Source of the DNA: Aeromonas lacus
Lineage (GTDB): Bacteria > Pseudomonadota > Gammaproteobacteria > Enterobacterales > Aeromonadaceae
DNA: 59,684 nucleotides
Direction of reading: 5' to 3'
NCBI RefSeq assembly: GCF_000764665.1
Contig: NZ_JRGM01000020.1
Coordinates: 1 to 59,684 of the forward strand
In this document: one piece after another, positions 7,649-16,137 of the stretch
Numbering within the stretch: the stretch's first letter is position 1
Layout of the letters: each line of letters begins with the position of its first letter
Translations under genes and position numbers: made by a program
Notes under the pieces: model-generated
What the model was told of the DNA's origin: nothing
Databases searched by the model: none
The model's input: only the letters and a program-made list of their open reading frames with translations

Positions 7649-8527
7649 TCAGTAGAGCGGCTGGCTGACGAGGGGGATCCTGGCCAGCGCCATCTGCTGC
7701 ACCATCAGCGGAGATCCGGTCAGCAATATCTGACGCTGGTTGTTGATCATCAGGGTATCGCCCTTGAGGCCGCTGTCGGCGGTGATGGCGAGCCAGGCGG
7801 GCGAGACGCTGCCGATGCTGATATCGGGATAGATGATGCTGAGCACATATTGCGGCGCCAGCTCTGCCAGCAGGCTGGCCATCAGCAGCGCCTTCTCGTC
7901 GCTGTCGGCCTTGTTCTCCTGCAGCGCCTGCAGCGGCGGCGCGAAGTGATCCATCTGTTCAGGCTGGGTCGGGATGGCGTTCAGCCACTCTTGCAGCAGG
8001 CTGACGCTGGTGGCGAGATCCTTGGCGGCAAACTGGCGGGCCAGCGGCTTGAGGGAGTCCTTGAAGTGGTAGAAGAGCCGCGAGTAGTCGGGCCGCACGC
8101 AGGGTAGCTTGCGATTGGAGGGATGCACGCAGGGCACCACCATCATCTGGTAGAAGGCATCATCCTGATACTGCTGGTACGCCTGCCAGAAAAGTTGCGA
8201 CTCCATGCTGTCATCGTGCAGGGTGAAGGCCTGCTCCAGCGAGCGAAACTTGGTGGCGGTCTCGGGGCTGTACTGATTGATGAGATTGATGCTGTTGTAG
8301 AGCCTGGGCCCTATGTAGGCGTAGAGGGTCTCCAGCGGCTTGGTGAGGGAGGCATCGAGCAGCTGCATCTCGTGCTGGCTCGCTGCCAGGGTCTGGTCAT
8401 CTGTGGTCAGCTGAAAGTGCTGGTGCTGACCCCCCGGCGATTGCCACTGCCAGCTCATCTGGATCTCGCTGGCATGAGCGGTGGTAGAGAGGGTCAAAGC
8501 GAGTAACAGCGCGGCGATTGGCTTCAT
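7649..8527 (-). CDS. Exported protein of unknown function
   Basis: 292 residues with a signal peptide (MKPIAALLLALTLSTTAHA) and no further membrane segment. AGGAAA precedes the ATG at 8527. The mature part is mostly helical in character, has a Cys pair spaced by about ten residues (VVPCVHPSNRKLPCVRPDY) that could form a disulfide, and ends in a beta-rich segment. I recognise no family; it may be restricted to Aeromonas and relatives. It is divergent from the small exported protein at 8666, with 138 bases between them that must hold both promoters, so the two may be functionally linked. Confidence 0.7.
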   Translation of the reverse strand: MKPIAALLLALTLSTTAHASEIQMSWQWQSPGGQHQHFQLTTDDQTLAASQHEMQLLDASLTKPLETLYAYIGPRLYNSINLINQYSPETATKFRSLEQAFTLHDDSMESQLFWQAYQQYQDDAFYQMMVVPCVHPSNRKLPCVRPDYSRLFYHFKDSLKPLARQFAAKDLATSVSLLQEWLNAIPTQPEQMDHFAPPLQALQENKADSDEKALLMASLLAELAPQYVLSIIYPDISIGSVSPAWLAITADSGLKGDTLMINNQRQILLTGSPLMVQQMALARIPLVSQPLY

Positions 8528-8665
8528 GGCGGTGTTTCCTGCCGGGGATGATAATTAACAACTAGGTGAGACGGGGCCAGTTTGGCGATGTTTCGTTTTG
8601 TGAACCGGATAACAGACTGATGTGGCTTTAAATTTAATTGTGAAAAAAAGTCACGAGGAGGGGTT

Positions 8666-9016
8666 ATGAAGCTGTGGCTCTTGGGATGGCTGGTGGCGAT
8701 GAGCCTGCCTGCAGTGGCGGGGCCTGTCATCGTCAGCAAGGGAGATGACGGTATCGATGCCTTTGCCCTGCGCGACAAGCTGGCGCGCGAACATGAGTGG
8801 CAGGAGTGGTTGCGCTTCCAGCAGGCCATCAAGTGGCTGGAGGTGCTGCCGGTCAATTGCGAGCTGGTGAGTCAGAAGGAGGGAGGGTATCGCTGCGGGA
8901 GCGATTATTACCGTCCCTACCAGCAACAAGATGGTCGTGAAATATATATTCAGGGGGATCCTGCTGGCGAAACGCCCCCAAATTTGCCGCAACAACCCAC
9001 TAAAAAGGCGCCATAA
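8666..9016 (+). CDS. Small exported protein of unknown function
   Basis: 116 residues. A very good ribosome binding site (GAGGAGGGG) precedes the ATG. A signal peptide (MKLWLLGWLVAMSLPAVA) leads to a short mature domain with two Cys residues (VNCELVSQ and YRCGSDYYRP), probably disulfide-bonded, and a Pro/Gln-rich tail. The stop codon lies in the loop of the following terminator. I know no family for it. It is probably periplasmic or secreted and may be related in role to the divergent gene at 7649-8527. Confidence 0.7.
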   Translation: MKLWLLGWLVAMSLPAVAGPVIVSKGDDGIDAFALRDKLAREHEWQEWLRFQQAIKWLEVLPVNCELVSQKEGGYRCGSDYYRPYQQQDGREIYIQGDPAGETPPNLPQQPTKKAP

Positions 9017-9028
9017 GGCGCCTTTTTT
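9002..9028. terminator. Bidirectional terminator
   Basis: AAAAAGGCGCC / GGCGCCTTTTTT with an ATAA loop, between the convergent small exported gene and ppa. Confidence 0.9.
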
Positions 9029-9043
9029 ATCTGCAGGTTGCGC

Positions 9044-9574
9044 TTATTTTGCAGCGTAACGCTCGGCAGAGGTTTTGATCTCGGCTTCGGCAGCGGCCTT
9101 GTCGCCCCAACCTTCCACCTTGACCCATTTGCCTGCTTCCAGCTCTTTGTAGCGCTCGAAGAAGTGCTGGATCTGTGCTTTCAGCAGTTCCGGCAGATCG
9201 TTTACATCCTGGATGTGGTCGTACTGCTTGGTCAGCTTGGAGTGCGGGACGGCAACGATCTTGGCATCTTCGCCAGATTCGTCGGTCATCTTCAGCACGC
9301 CAACCGGGCGGCAGCGGATAACGGAGCCAGCCAGCAGCGGGTAGGGGGTCGGAACCAGTACGTCGACGGGGTCACCATCCAGAGAGAGGGTCGCGTTCAC
9401 GTAGCCGTAGTTGCACGGATAGAACATCGGGGTGGACATGAAGCGATCGACGAAAATCGCGCCGCTATCCTTGTCGACTTCGTATTTGATCGGGTCGGCA
9501 TTCTGCGGGATTTCGATGATGACGTAGATATCGTCGGGCAGGCTCTTGCCGGCCGGTACCAGGTTCAGGCTCAT
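9044..9574 (-). CDS. ppa: Inorganic pyrophosphatase
   Basis: 176 residues, the usual length for the bacterial family I enzyme. It hydrolyses pyrophosphate to phosphate in the cytoplasm and so pulls biosynthetic reactions forward. Recognisable segments are [20 protein letters not shown], the tract [21 protein letters not shown] with the metal-binding acidic residues ([11 protein letters not shown]), and the C-terminal [19 protein letters not shown] precedes the ATG. It is monocistronic, between a bidirectional terminator and a 198-base gap. Confidence 0.97.
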   Translation of the reverse strand: MSLNLVPAGKSLPDDIYVIIEIPQNADPIKYEVDKDSGAIFVDRFMSTPMFYPCNYGYVNATLSLDGDPVDVLVPTPYPLLAGSVIRCRPVGVLKMTDESGEDAKIVAVPHSKLTKQYDHIQDVNDLPELLKAQIQHFFERYKELEAGKWVKVEGWGDKAAAEAEIKTSAERYAAK

Positions 9575-9730
9575 GATATTTCCTTGGTTTTAATATCGGG
9601 TTTGCAGGCCGACATTATAGCGATGTGATGTTAAATGACCATATTTCAGCGGATATCGCCGCCAAAGAGAGAGGATGTTTATCGTGTGGGGATAGTAGGT
9701 GTGCGGTAAATGCAACAAATCGGCAGTTTT

Positions 9731-9768
9731 CATGCCATACCGATGGGTTGTGTCACCGGTATGGCATG
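9731..9768. other. Strong inverted repeat after the HD-GYP gene
   Basis: A perfect 12-base stem (CATGCCATACCG with its complement, 14-base loop) lies four bases past the stop of the HD-GYP gene. Neither strand has a following T run, so it is not a standard intrinsic terminator. It may protect the mRNA 3' end. Confidence 0.55.
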
Positions 9769-9772
9769 AGAT

Positions 9773-11353
9773 TCAGAGCGAGTAGGGAAGCCGCGATTCG
9801 TTGACCAGTCGGGCGAGGGCCGCCACGACATGGGGGTCAAACTGGGTACCCGAGCGGCACTGGATGTACTCCATGGTCTGCTCCAGCGTCCAGGGCTCCT
9901 TGTAGGGGCGTTTGCTCAGCAGGGCATCGAACACATCGACCACCGCCACAATCCGCGCCGAGAGCGGGATCTGCTGACCAGCCAGCCGTTCGGGGTAACC
10001 CTTGCCGTCAAAATGCTCGTGGTGGCCACGGGCAATCTCGGCTCCGAGCGACAGGTAGCTGGTGCCTTCCACCATTTCGCCCGCCTTGTGCAGTATGTTG
10101 GCGCCAATGCCGGCATGCTGTTCCATGATGGCCCGCTCGTCGGGATCGAAGCGCCCCGGCTTGTGCAGGATATGGTCCGGTGTGCCCACTTTGCCCACAT
10201 CGTGCAGGATGGAGGCCATACCGATCATCTCGACAAACTCGGGGGTGAGCTGCTCGGGGTAGGCGGCCATCTGCTGCAGCTCTTCCACCAGGGCATCGGA
10301 GAGCTTCTGGACCCGCAAGACGTGTTCGCCGGTGTCCGAGTCGCGGAACTCCGCCAGCGCAGCCAGCGCCACCACGGTCGCCTCCTGAGCTCGCAGCAAC
10401 TGGTTGTAGAGATAGAGGTTGTCATAGGCGGCAGAGATACGCTGGCAGAACACATCCAGCAGATCGCACTCTAGGGGATCGAGGGGCTGGGTGGGGGTAA
10501 AGCTCAGCACGAACTCCCGGCCATTCTGGGCAGCTATATAGAGCGAGTCTTGCGGGTGTTCAAAGCGGTTGCAGCGGGCAGCCAGCGCCTTGGTCACCGA
10601 TTCGTTGAGGGTCGGGAAGTCGGTGAGACTACCCTGGCTCAGCAGGGTTTCATAGTCACCGGTTGCTGCCAGGATTTCCAGTTTCTGCTCGCCCGGGCGG
10701 CGTTCGGCGCAGATGGCCCCTTCGGTACCGACGTCCAGAATCGCGCTGATCTGTTTGAGCACGCCGGAGGCAAACTCCCTGAGCGAATGGAGATGATAGA
10801 GGTCTCCCGCCCCTTCCAGGATCTTGCCAAGACCTTGCCGGCTCTTGTCGATGGCACTCAGCGTTTCATATGAGCGCAGGGAGGCGATGACGGTGGTGTA
10901 GAGCTTTTGTACCGTCAGCTCGGTCTTGGTCTTGTAGTCGTTGATATCGTAATCGAGGATCACCCGCTGCTCTGGCGCCTGACCGGGCTGGCCGGTCCGC
11001 AGCACGATACGCACCAGCGAGTTATGCATTTCATTGCGGATCTTGTGCACCAGCCGCAGGCCGGCGTCTTCGGTCTCCATCACCACATCCAGCAGGATCA
11101 GGGCAATTCTGGGATTGGCTTCCAGCATGGTGGCGGCTTCAGCACCGCTGTAAGCGTTGAGCAGTTCGAGCGGGCGGGATTTGTACTGAATATTGGAGAG
11201 GGCAAGGCGGGTAGCATGATGAATGTCGGGTTCATCATCCACGATCAGCACCTGCCAGGGGTTGAGTGCCTTGGGGGTAACGACTTCTTCGTCATCGAGT
11301 TCGATGATGTCGTCATCCAGCCAAATGTCGTCCTTGTCTTGGGCACTGCTCAT
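9773..11353 (-). CDS. Response regulator with DUF3369 and HD-GYP domains (probable c-di-GMP phosphodiesterase)
   Basis: 526 residues. After an acidic leader comes a receiver domain (LIVDDEPDIHH ... LILLDVVM, phospho-acceptor Asp near residue 93), then a DUF3369 sensor-like middle, then an HD-GYP domain with ILHDVGKVGTPDHILHKPGRFD and GHHEHFDGKGYPERL. HD-GYP domains hydrolyse cyclic di-GMP, and the signature residues appear intact. The start at 11353 is chosen for the GGAGG upstream; the open frame continues eight codons further but has no ribosome site there. No sensor kinase is adjacent. It probably couples an unknown phosphorelay to c-di-GMP removal and motility or biofilm switching. Confidence 0.9.
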   Translation of the reverse strand: MSSAQDKDDIWLDDDIIELDDEEVVTPKALNPWQVLIVDDEPDIHHATRLALSNIQYKSRPLELLNAYSGAEAATMLEANPRIALILLDVVMETEDAGLRLVHKIRNEMHNSLVRIVLRTGQPGQAPEQRVILDYDINDYKTKTELTVQKLYTTVIASLRSYETLSAIDKSRQGLGKILEGAGDLYHLHSLREFASGVLKQISAILDVGTEGAICAERRPGEQKLEILAATGDYETLLSQGSLTDFPTLNESVTKALAARCNRFEHPQDSLYIAAQNGREFVLSFTPTQPLDPLECDLLDVFCQRISAAYDNLYLYNQLLRAQEATVVALAALAEFRDSDTGEHVLRVQKLSDALVEELQQMAAYPEQLTPEFVEMIGMASILHDVGKVGTPDHILHKPGRFDPDERAIMEQHAGIGANILHKAGEMVEGTSYLSLGAEIARGHHEHFDGKGYPERLAGQQIPLSARIVAVVDVFDALLSKRPYKEPWTLEQTMEYIQCRSGTQFDPHVVAALARLVNESRLPYSL

Positions 11354-11460
11354 ATCGGTTACGCCTCCGGCGTTCAATGAGTATGTAAACAGTATGCACG
11401 ATCATGCTCGGTAGACGCATCAGCTTAAATGCAGATCGTGAGCTTGCTCTGCCATTGCGC

Positions 11461-12342
11461 CTACTCGAATGGTTCCAGATATGTCTGGATTGAGCGCTTC
11501 AACCAGGCCAGTGCCTTGCCGTGATAGGCATTCTGCGCCAGATAGACCCCGTAATCCCGCCACTGCAGGCTGAACTTGTGTTTCAGGGTCAGTAGCGAAC
11601 CCTGCCTCAGCTGGCTCTGTATGAGGGGTGAGGGGAGCACCGCCCAGCCAAGGCCGTCCAGCACCGTATTGCGCATCAACTCGAAGCTGGAGAGACCAAT
11701 ATGCTTGCCGCCCACTGGCAGCAGGCTTTTTACAGAAAACTCATCCACATAGGAGAGTGTAACCTGAGTGTGATCGGTGAGATCCTGCTGCACCACCCGT
11801 TTCAACGTTGCCAGCGGGTGGTTGGGGGCGACCACCATCAGGGTGCGGATCGGGTTGAGCAGATCGATGTGGAGGCCGCTGCGCTCCTGATCTTCGGTAA
11901 TGAGGCCGAAAGCGGCATCGACAAATCCCTCCTCGACCAGTGCGGGTAATTCGGGCGGGGAGGCGAGCACCAGCGAGATGCTGGTACCGGGAAACTGGCT
12001 GTGCAGTCCAGCCAGCATCTCGCGCCATACCTGTTCGGGGATGGCGTCATCGCGGGCGATCCGCAGCGCCACTTCGGCGCCCGAAGCGTAGTGCTCGCAT
12101 TTCTGTTGCAGGCTGTTGGCGGCCTGCAGCAGGCGGGTGCAGTCATCCAGCACCAGCTCGCCGATCTCGGTCAGCCGACTCTGGTTGGCACCGCGTTCAA
12201 AAAGTTCGACGCCAAGCTCGACTTCAAGAGCCGCAATGGCGGTACTGACGGCACTGCGGCTCTTGCCAAGACGGCGGGCAGTGCTGGCGATGGAGCCACT
12301 ATTGGCGGACTCGACAAAGAGTTCTATCTGATAAAGTTTCAT
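11461..12342 (-). CDS. LysR-family transcriptional regulator
   Basis: 293 residues. The N-terminal winged helix-turn-helix (YQIELFVESANSGSIASTARRLGKSRSAVSTAIAALE, with breaks in my reading) is typical, followed by a substrate-binding-fold effector domain. It is divergent from the two-gene SMR exporter with 160 bases between, the classic arrangement for a LysR regulator and its target, so it probably controls that operon. I see no clear ribosome binding site at the ATG. The effector is unknown. Confidence 0.92.
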   Translation of the reverse strand: MKLYQIELFVESANSGSIASTARRLGKSRSAVSTAIAALEVELGVELFERGANQSRLTEIGELVLDDCTRLLQAANSLQQKCEHYASGAEVALRIARDDAIPEQVWREMLAGLHSQFPGTSISLVLASPPELPALVEEGFVDAAFGLITEDQERSGLHIDLLNPIRTLMVVAPNHPLATLKRVVQQDLTDHTQVTLSYVDEFSVKSLLPVGGKHIGLSSFELMRNTVLDGLGWAVLPSPLIQSQLRQGSLLTLKHKFSLQWRDYGVYLAQNAYHGKALAWLKRSIQTYLEPFE

Positions 12343-12502
12343 GGTTTACGGCATATGACACAGATGATCCCATCTTCACCTTACCCTGCCCCCGACTGAC
12401 AAGGCAAACGAGTAGCGTCGATATTGTCGACGCTCAGCGACTCCCGCCAAAGAGAGTGCCCGAGCTACCATCTCTCCCGTCGCAGCAACAAAAGGAAATT
12501 TT

Positions 12503-12907
12503 ATGTTATTCAGTCGCATGCTTTTAGCTCGAATATTTTTGACGGGCGCCATAGTGACCGAGGTGGCAGGCACCTCGAGTATGGCGATGATCCCCGAGAA
12601 CGATGCCGGATGGCTCAACTATTTGCCGATGTGGGTGCTGATTTCGCTCTCGTATCTGCTACTGGCCAAAGCCGCCAAAACAATCTCCATTGGTATTGCC
12701 TTTGCGTTGTGGGAGGGGCTGGGGATTGCGCTGATCACCGTCGTCTCCGTGATGTTCCTCGACTACAACCTGAGTGCTCAGGAGTTGATTGGTCTGGGGC
12801 TGGCGATAGTGGGTATTGTTATGGTGACCATGGGGGAGTGCCACGATGAGCCGACAAGTGCTCACGGTGACACCCGCAATGGCGAGGAGGTTGTATGCAC
12901 CCGTTAA
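12503..12907 (+). CDS. mdtJ: Small multidrug resistance family subunit, MdtJ-like
   Basis: 134 residues with four hydrophobic helices. It aligns by eye with E. coli MdtJ: VTEVAGTSSM in helix 1 with the essential Glu, WVLISLSYLLLAKAAKTISIGIAFALWEG in the middle (quoted with its conserved LWEG end), and VGIVMV in helix 4. MdtJ works only with MdtI as a heteromeric spermidine/drug:proton exporter. It has a longer hydrophilic C-terminal tail than MdtJ. AAAGGAAATTTT precedes the ATG. The gene overlaps the next one by 13 bases, and both lie opposite the LysR gene. Confidence 0.8.
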   Translation: MLFSRMLLARIFLTGAIVTEVAGTSSMAMIPENDAGWLNYLPMWVLISLSYLLLAKAAKTISIGIAFALWEGLGIALITVVSVMFLDYNLSAQELIGLGLAIVGIVMVTMGECHDEPTSAHGDTRNGEEVVCTR

Positions 12908-13215
12908 TTATCGTTTTTGGCGCAGCTCTGCTGGATATCGGCGCCAACATGGCGATCAACCGCTCGGTCGGCTTTCGCTACAAGAGGTGGGGTTTCCTCG
13001 GCATCCTGCTGGTGCTGATGGCCTTTACCCTGCTCTCCGAGGCGGTTAGCGGTGGCAAGATCGACCTGGCCGTGGCCTACGCGACCTGGGGTGCCATCGG
13101 TATTCTCGGTACTGCGCTGGGTGGCTTGCTCATCTTCCGCGAGCGCCTCAAGCCCATCGGCTGGGCCGGCATGATGGTGATGGCACTGGCTGTCGCCATG
13201 CTGACCACCGCCTGA
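12895..13215 (+). CDS. mdtI: Small multidrug resistance family subunit, MdtI-like
   Basis: 106 residues and four transmembrane helices. It resembles E. coli MdtI: LDIGANMAINRSVGFRYKRWG in the first loop region, VAYATWGAIGILGTALGG and GWAGMMVMALAVAML at the end. The usual helix-1 Glu is replaced by Asp (LLDIGAN), as is possible in one partner of paired SMR proteins. GAGGAGG lies inside the end of the mdtJ-like gene, so translation is coupled. It is the partner subunit of a heteromeric exporter; the substrate (polyamine, drug or metabolite) is not known here. Confidence 0.78.
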   Translation: MHPLIIVFGAALLDIGANMAINRSVGFRYKRWGFLGILLVLMAFTLLSEAVSGGKIDLAVAYATWGAIGILGTALGGLLIFRERLKPIGWAGMMVMALAVAMLTTA

Positions 13216-13235
13216 TAAAGCGCCAGCAATAAATA

Positions 13236-13267
13236 AAAAAGCCGCCCGGTTCGCCGGGCGGCTTTTT
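13236..13267. terminator. Bidirectional terminator with UUCG loop
   Basis: AAAAAGCCGCCCGG / CCGGGCGGCTTTTT around a TTCG tetraloop, between the convergent mdtI-like and gloA2 genes. Confidence 0.95.
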
Positions 13268-13284
13268 GTTTGGCCGATGCAGAC

Positions 13285-13686
13285 TCAGCGCGGCGCTTCG
13301 TAGAGCTCCAGCGGCAGGCCGTCGGGGTCAGCGAAAAAGGTGAAGCGCTTGCCGGTCAGCTCATCCACCCGCACCGGCTCCACAGCGACTTGGTGGGCAT
13401 GCAGATGGGCGATGACGCGGTCAAGGTCGCCGACCCGAAAGGCCAAATGACGCAGTCCGCATGCCTCTGGCGTAGAGGGGCGCTTGGGGGTGATAGGGAA
13501 GCTGAACAGCTCCAGCTGGCTGCCATCCGGCAGGGCCAGATCCAGTTTCCACGACTGGCGCGCCTCGCGCAGGGTCTCTGCAATGATGGGCAGGCCCAGC
13601 ACCTCGTGATAGAAGTGGCGCGAGCGAGCGTAATCGCTGGCGATGATGGCAACGTGGTGGATGGCCTCAAACAGCGGCTGGTTCAT
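13285..13686 (-). CDS. gloA2: VOC-family (glyoxalase-fold) protein, YaeR/GloA2 type
   Basis: 133 residues, a single vicinal-oxygen-chelate domain. The metal-ligand regions are recognisable: IHHVAIIASDYARSRHFYHEVLG at the N terminus, LELFSFP in the middle, LRHLAFRV and FFADPDGLPLELYE at the end. This is the YaeR (GloA2) branch. Members are metal-binding lyase or dioxygenase-like enzymes, but the substrate of YaeR is unknown. AAGGAG precedes the ATG. The gene follows mrcB by 60 bases... on the minus strand it lies downstream of mrcB's stop-side neighbour region and is probably transcribed from its own promoter or with no partner. Confidence 0.82.
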   Translation of the reverse strand: MNQPLFEAIHHVAIIASDYARSRHFYHEVLGLPIIAETLREARQSWKLDLALPDGSQLELFSFPITPKRPSTPEACGLRHLAFRVGDLDRVIAHLHAHQVAVEPVRVDELTGKRFTFFADPDGLPLELYEAPR

Positions 13687-13745
13687 GGTGACTCCTTGTA
13701 AGCGGGATGGTGAGACGGGCAGCCCGGGCTACCCGTCCCCCTCGG

Positions 13746-16064
13746 TCAGTTGAAGAATCCACCGAACCAGTCGTCCAGCGCGCTGCGTGGCGTACCCGGG
13801 CTGCTGCAGCTGGTCGGTGAGCCCATGGTCGAGACCTTAGCCGGCACCTGCAGGCTGCCAGGGCAGTCGCTGGTAACCCGGGTGCCACTGGCGCGTGAGA
13901 AGTTGGCCCAGGTAACCCCTTCCGGGATCTGTAGGCTCAGGCTGTTGACGCCGCGCTGGCTCATGTAGCCAGTAAAGAGCTGCAGGGCGCCGCTGGCACC
14001 GGTGAGGCCTGCCGGGGTGTTGTCATCGCGGCCGACCCAGATGCTGACCAGCTCGTTGTTGTCGAGCCCGGTAAACCAGGAGTCACGCAGCTCGTTGGTG
14101 GTGCCGGTCTTGGCCGCCATGGTGGCGCCCGGGAACTTGGCACCCAGCGAGCGCGCCGTCCCCTGGCTCACTGTCTTGGTCATGGCGAACAGGGTGAGCC
14201 AGCTCGCCTGACTGTCGGTGACCCGTTTGGCGGTTTGATCATGCTGATAGAGCAGGCTGCCATCCCCTTTGACCACGGCGCGGATCGCCGACAGAGGCTG
14301 GGTCAGCCCCTGATTGGCGATGGGCAGGTACATCTGGTTCACCTCCATCGGCGAGAGCGCAACGGCCCCCAGCACCAGCGACGGATAGGGCTGGATCTCC
14401 TGCTGCACCCCCAGCTTGTGCAGGGTGTCGACCACCTTCTCCAGCCCCACCTGCAGACCGAGATTGACGGTCGGCACGTTGAGGGAGCTGGCCAGCGCAT
14501 CCATCAGCGGCACGCTCTGGCGGAACTTGCGATCGTAGTTTTGCGGCGTCCAGACCTGACCATCCTGACCGCGAATGCGGATCGGCTGATCTTTGAGCGG
14601 GGTCGCCAGGGTCAGACCGTTGGAGAGGCCGGTCAGGTAGACCGCAGGTTTCACCAGCGAACCGATCTGGCGGCGGGCATCGAGCGCCCGGTTGAAACCG
14701 GCGTAGCGGGGGTCGCGGCCGCCGACCAGCGCCACCACTTCGCCCTTGTGCCAGTCGGAGACCACCATGGCGGCCTCCAGCTTCTTCTTGCCGCGCAGTT
14801 TTTCGATGTCGGCGAGGCCAGAAGCGACCGCCTGTTCGGCGGCATGCTGGGCGATGGGGTCGAGGCTGGTGAAGATCTTGAGGCCGGACTGTTTGAGCAG
14901 ATCCGGGCCGAAGCGGCTCTGGATCTCGCGCTTGAGCAGCCCCATGAAGGCCGGGGTGCGGCCGTAGCTCATCTGGCCGCGGGCGATGATGCCGAGCGGC
15001 TGCTTGCTGGCCAGATCATATTCGGCCTGGGTCAGGCTGCCGTGATCCATCAGCAGTTTCAATACCAGATCGCGGCGCACCTTGGCCCGATCGGGGAAGC
15101 GCCACGGATCGTAATAGGAGGGGCCTTTTACCAGACCGACCAGCAGGGCGACCTGATCGATATCCAGCTCGTTGACCGGAATGCCGAAGTAGAAGTAGGA
15201 GGCGAGGCCGAAGCCATAGACCCCTTGCGAGAAGTTCTGCCCCAGATAGACCTCGTTGAGGTAGGACTCCAGGATCTCGTCCTTGCTGTAGCGGTAGTCG
15301 ATCAGCACCGCCATGTAGGCTTCCTGCAGTTTTCGCCACAGGCTGCGCTCACGGGTCAGGAAGAAGTTCTTAGCCAGCTGCTGAGTGAGGGTACTCCCGC
15401 CCTGCACGGTGCGACCGGCGATCAGGTTGGCAAACATGGCGCGCATGATGGCGATGGGAGAGACGCCGCCATGCTGATAGAAGTCGCGATCCTCGGTGGT
15501 GAGCAGGGTCACCAGCAGGCTGTCCGGCACCTCGGCGAGGCGCACCAGCAGGCGATCTTCCCGATCCTCGGTGTTGAGGCGATCGAGCAGCACCGGGTCC
15601 ATCTGGGCGTAACCAAGCTGGCGCTGGTTCTCCAGCGACTGGATCCCCTCGAGGCGCGGGCCGTTGAAGGTGAGGCGCAGGCCGCGGGCACCATCGGTAC
15701 CATCGTAGAAGGCGAAGGGTCGGCGAATAAGCTCGATGCGGTTGCCGATGATGGTGTATTCACCCGGGGTATGGGGCTGGCGCACCTGCTTGTAGCTCAG
15801 CATGTTGAGCTCGCGCAGCATCTGGTCGCGCGACAGGCGCTGACCCGGATAGAGCTCCAGCGGACGGCTGTAGACCATCACCGGCAGCTGCCACTTCTCG
15901 CCGTCAAATCGCTCGCGCACCTGGGTATCGAGGTAGATGCCAAACACCACCATGAAGGCCGCTACCACCAGCGAGAGCTTGAAGCCAAGCCAGAACAGCT
16001 TGCGCCAGATGGTACGCTTGGGTGGCGCTTTCTTGGGGGCGCGCTTGCGTCGTTGGGTTGCCAT
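13746..16064 (-). CDS. mrcB: Penicillin-binding protein 1B, bifunctional peptidoglycan synthase
   Basis: A 772-residue class A PBP. It has a basic cytoplasmic tail, one transmembrane helix (about residues 26-46), a UB2H-like domain (LELYPGQRLSRDQMLREL), a glycosyltransferase 51 domain (EDRDFYQHGGVSP, GGSTLTQQLAKNFFL), and a transpeptidase domain with SLVK (the active Ser), SLN and KTGTTNE. The long Thr/Ser-rich C-terminal tail is typical of PBP1b. It polymerises and crosslinks lipid II products in the periplasm, normally activated by LpoB. AGAGGA precedes the ATG. It lies 73 bases downstream of hrpB in the same direction, as the two genes neighbour each other in E. coli. Confidence 0.96.
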   Translation of the reverse strand: MATQRRKRAPKKAPPKRTIWRKLFWLGFKLSLVVAAFMVVFGIYLDTQVRERFDGEKWQLPVMVYSRPLELYPGQRLSRDQMLRELNMLSYKQVRQPHTPGEYTIIGNRIELIRRPFAFYDGTDGARGLRLTFNGPRLEGIQSLENQRQLGYAQMDPVLLDRLNTEDREDRLLVRLAEVPDSLLVTLLTTEDRDFYQHGGVSPIAIMRAMFANLIAGRTVQGGSTLTQQLAKNFFLTRERSLWRKLQEAYMAVLIDYRYSKDEILESYLNEVYLGQNFSQGVYGFGLASYFYFGIPVNELDIDQVALLVGLVKGPSYYDPWRFPDRAKVRRDLVLKLLMDHGSLTQAEYDLASKQPLGIIARGQMSYGRTPAFMGLLKREIQSRFGPDLLKQSGLKIFTSLDPIAQHAAEQAVASGLADIEKLRGKKKLEAAMVVSDWHKGEVVALVGGRDPRYAGFNRALDARRQIGSLVKPAVYLTGLSNGLTLATPLKDQPIRIRGQDGQVWTPQNYDRKFRQSVPLMDALASSLNVPTVNLGLQVGLEKVVDTLHKLGVQQEIQPYPSLVLGAVALSPMEVNQMYLPIANQGLTQPLSAIRAVVKGDGSLLYQHDQTAKRVTDSQASWLTLFAMTKTVSQGTARSLGAKFPGATMAAKTGTTNELRDSWFTGLDNNELVSIWVGRDDNTPAGLTGASGALQLFTGYMSQRGVNSLSLQIPEGVTWANFSRASGTRVTSDCPGSLQVPAKVSTMGSPTSCSSPGTPRSALDDWFGGFFN

Positions 16065-16137
16065 AAATCCTCTTTGCTTTCCTTTCTACTTGTTATGTCG
16101 CATTCGCGAACGTCCGATCGGGCCTGGCCAATCGAAC

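Noticed and set aside
9731-9768. Terminator after the HD-GYP gene
   Set aside because: Perfect stem but no T run on either strand; listed only as an inverted repeat.
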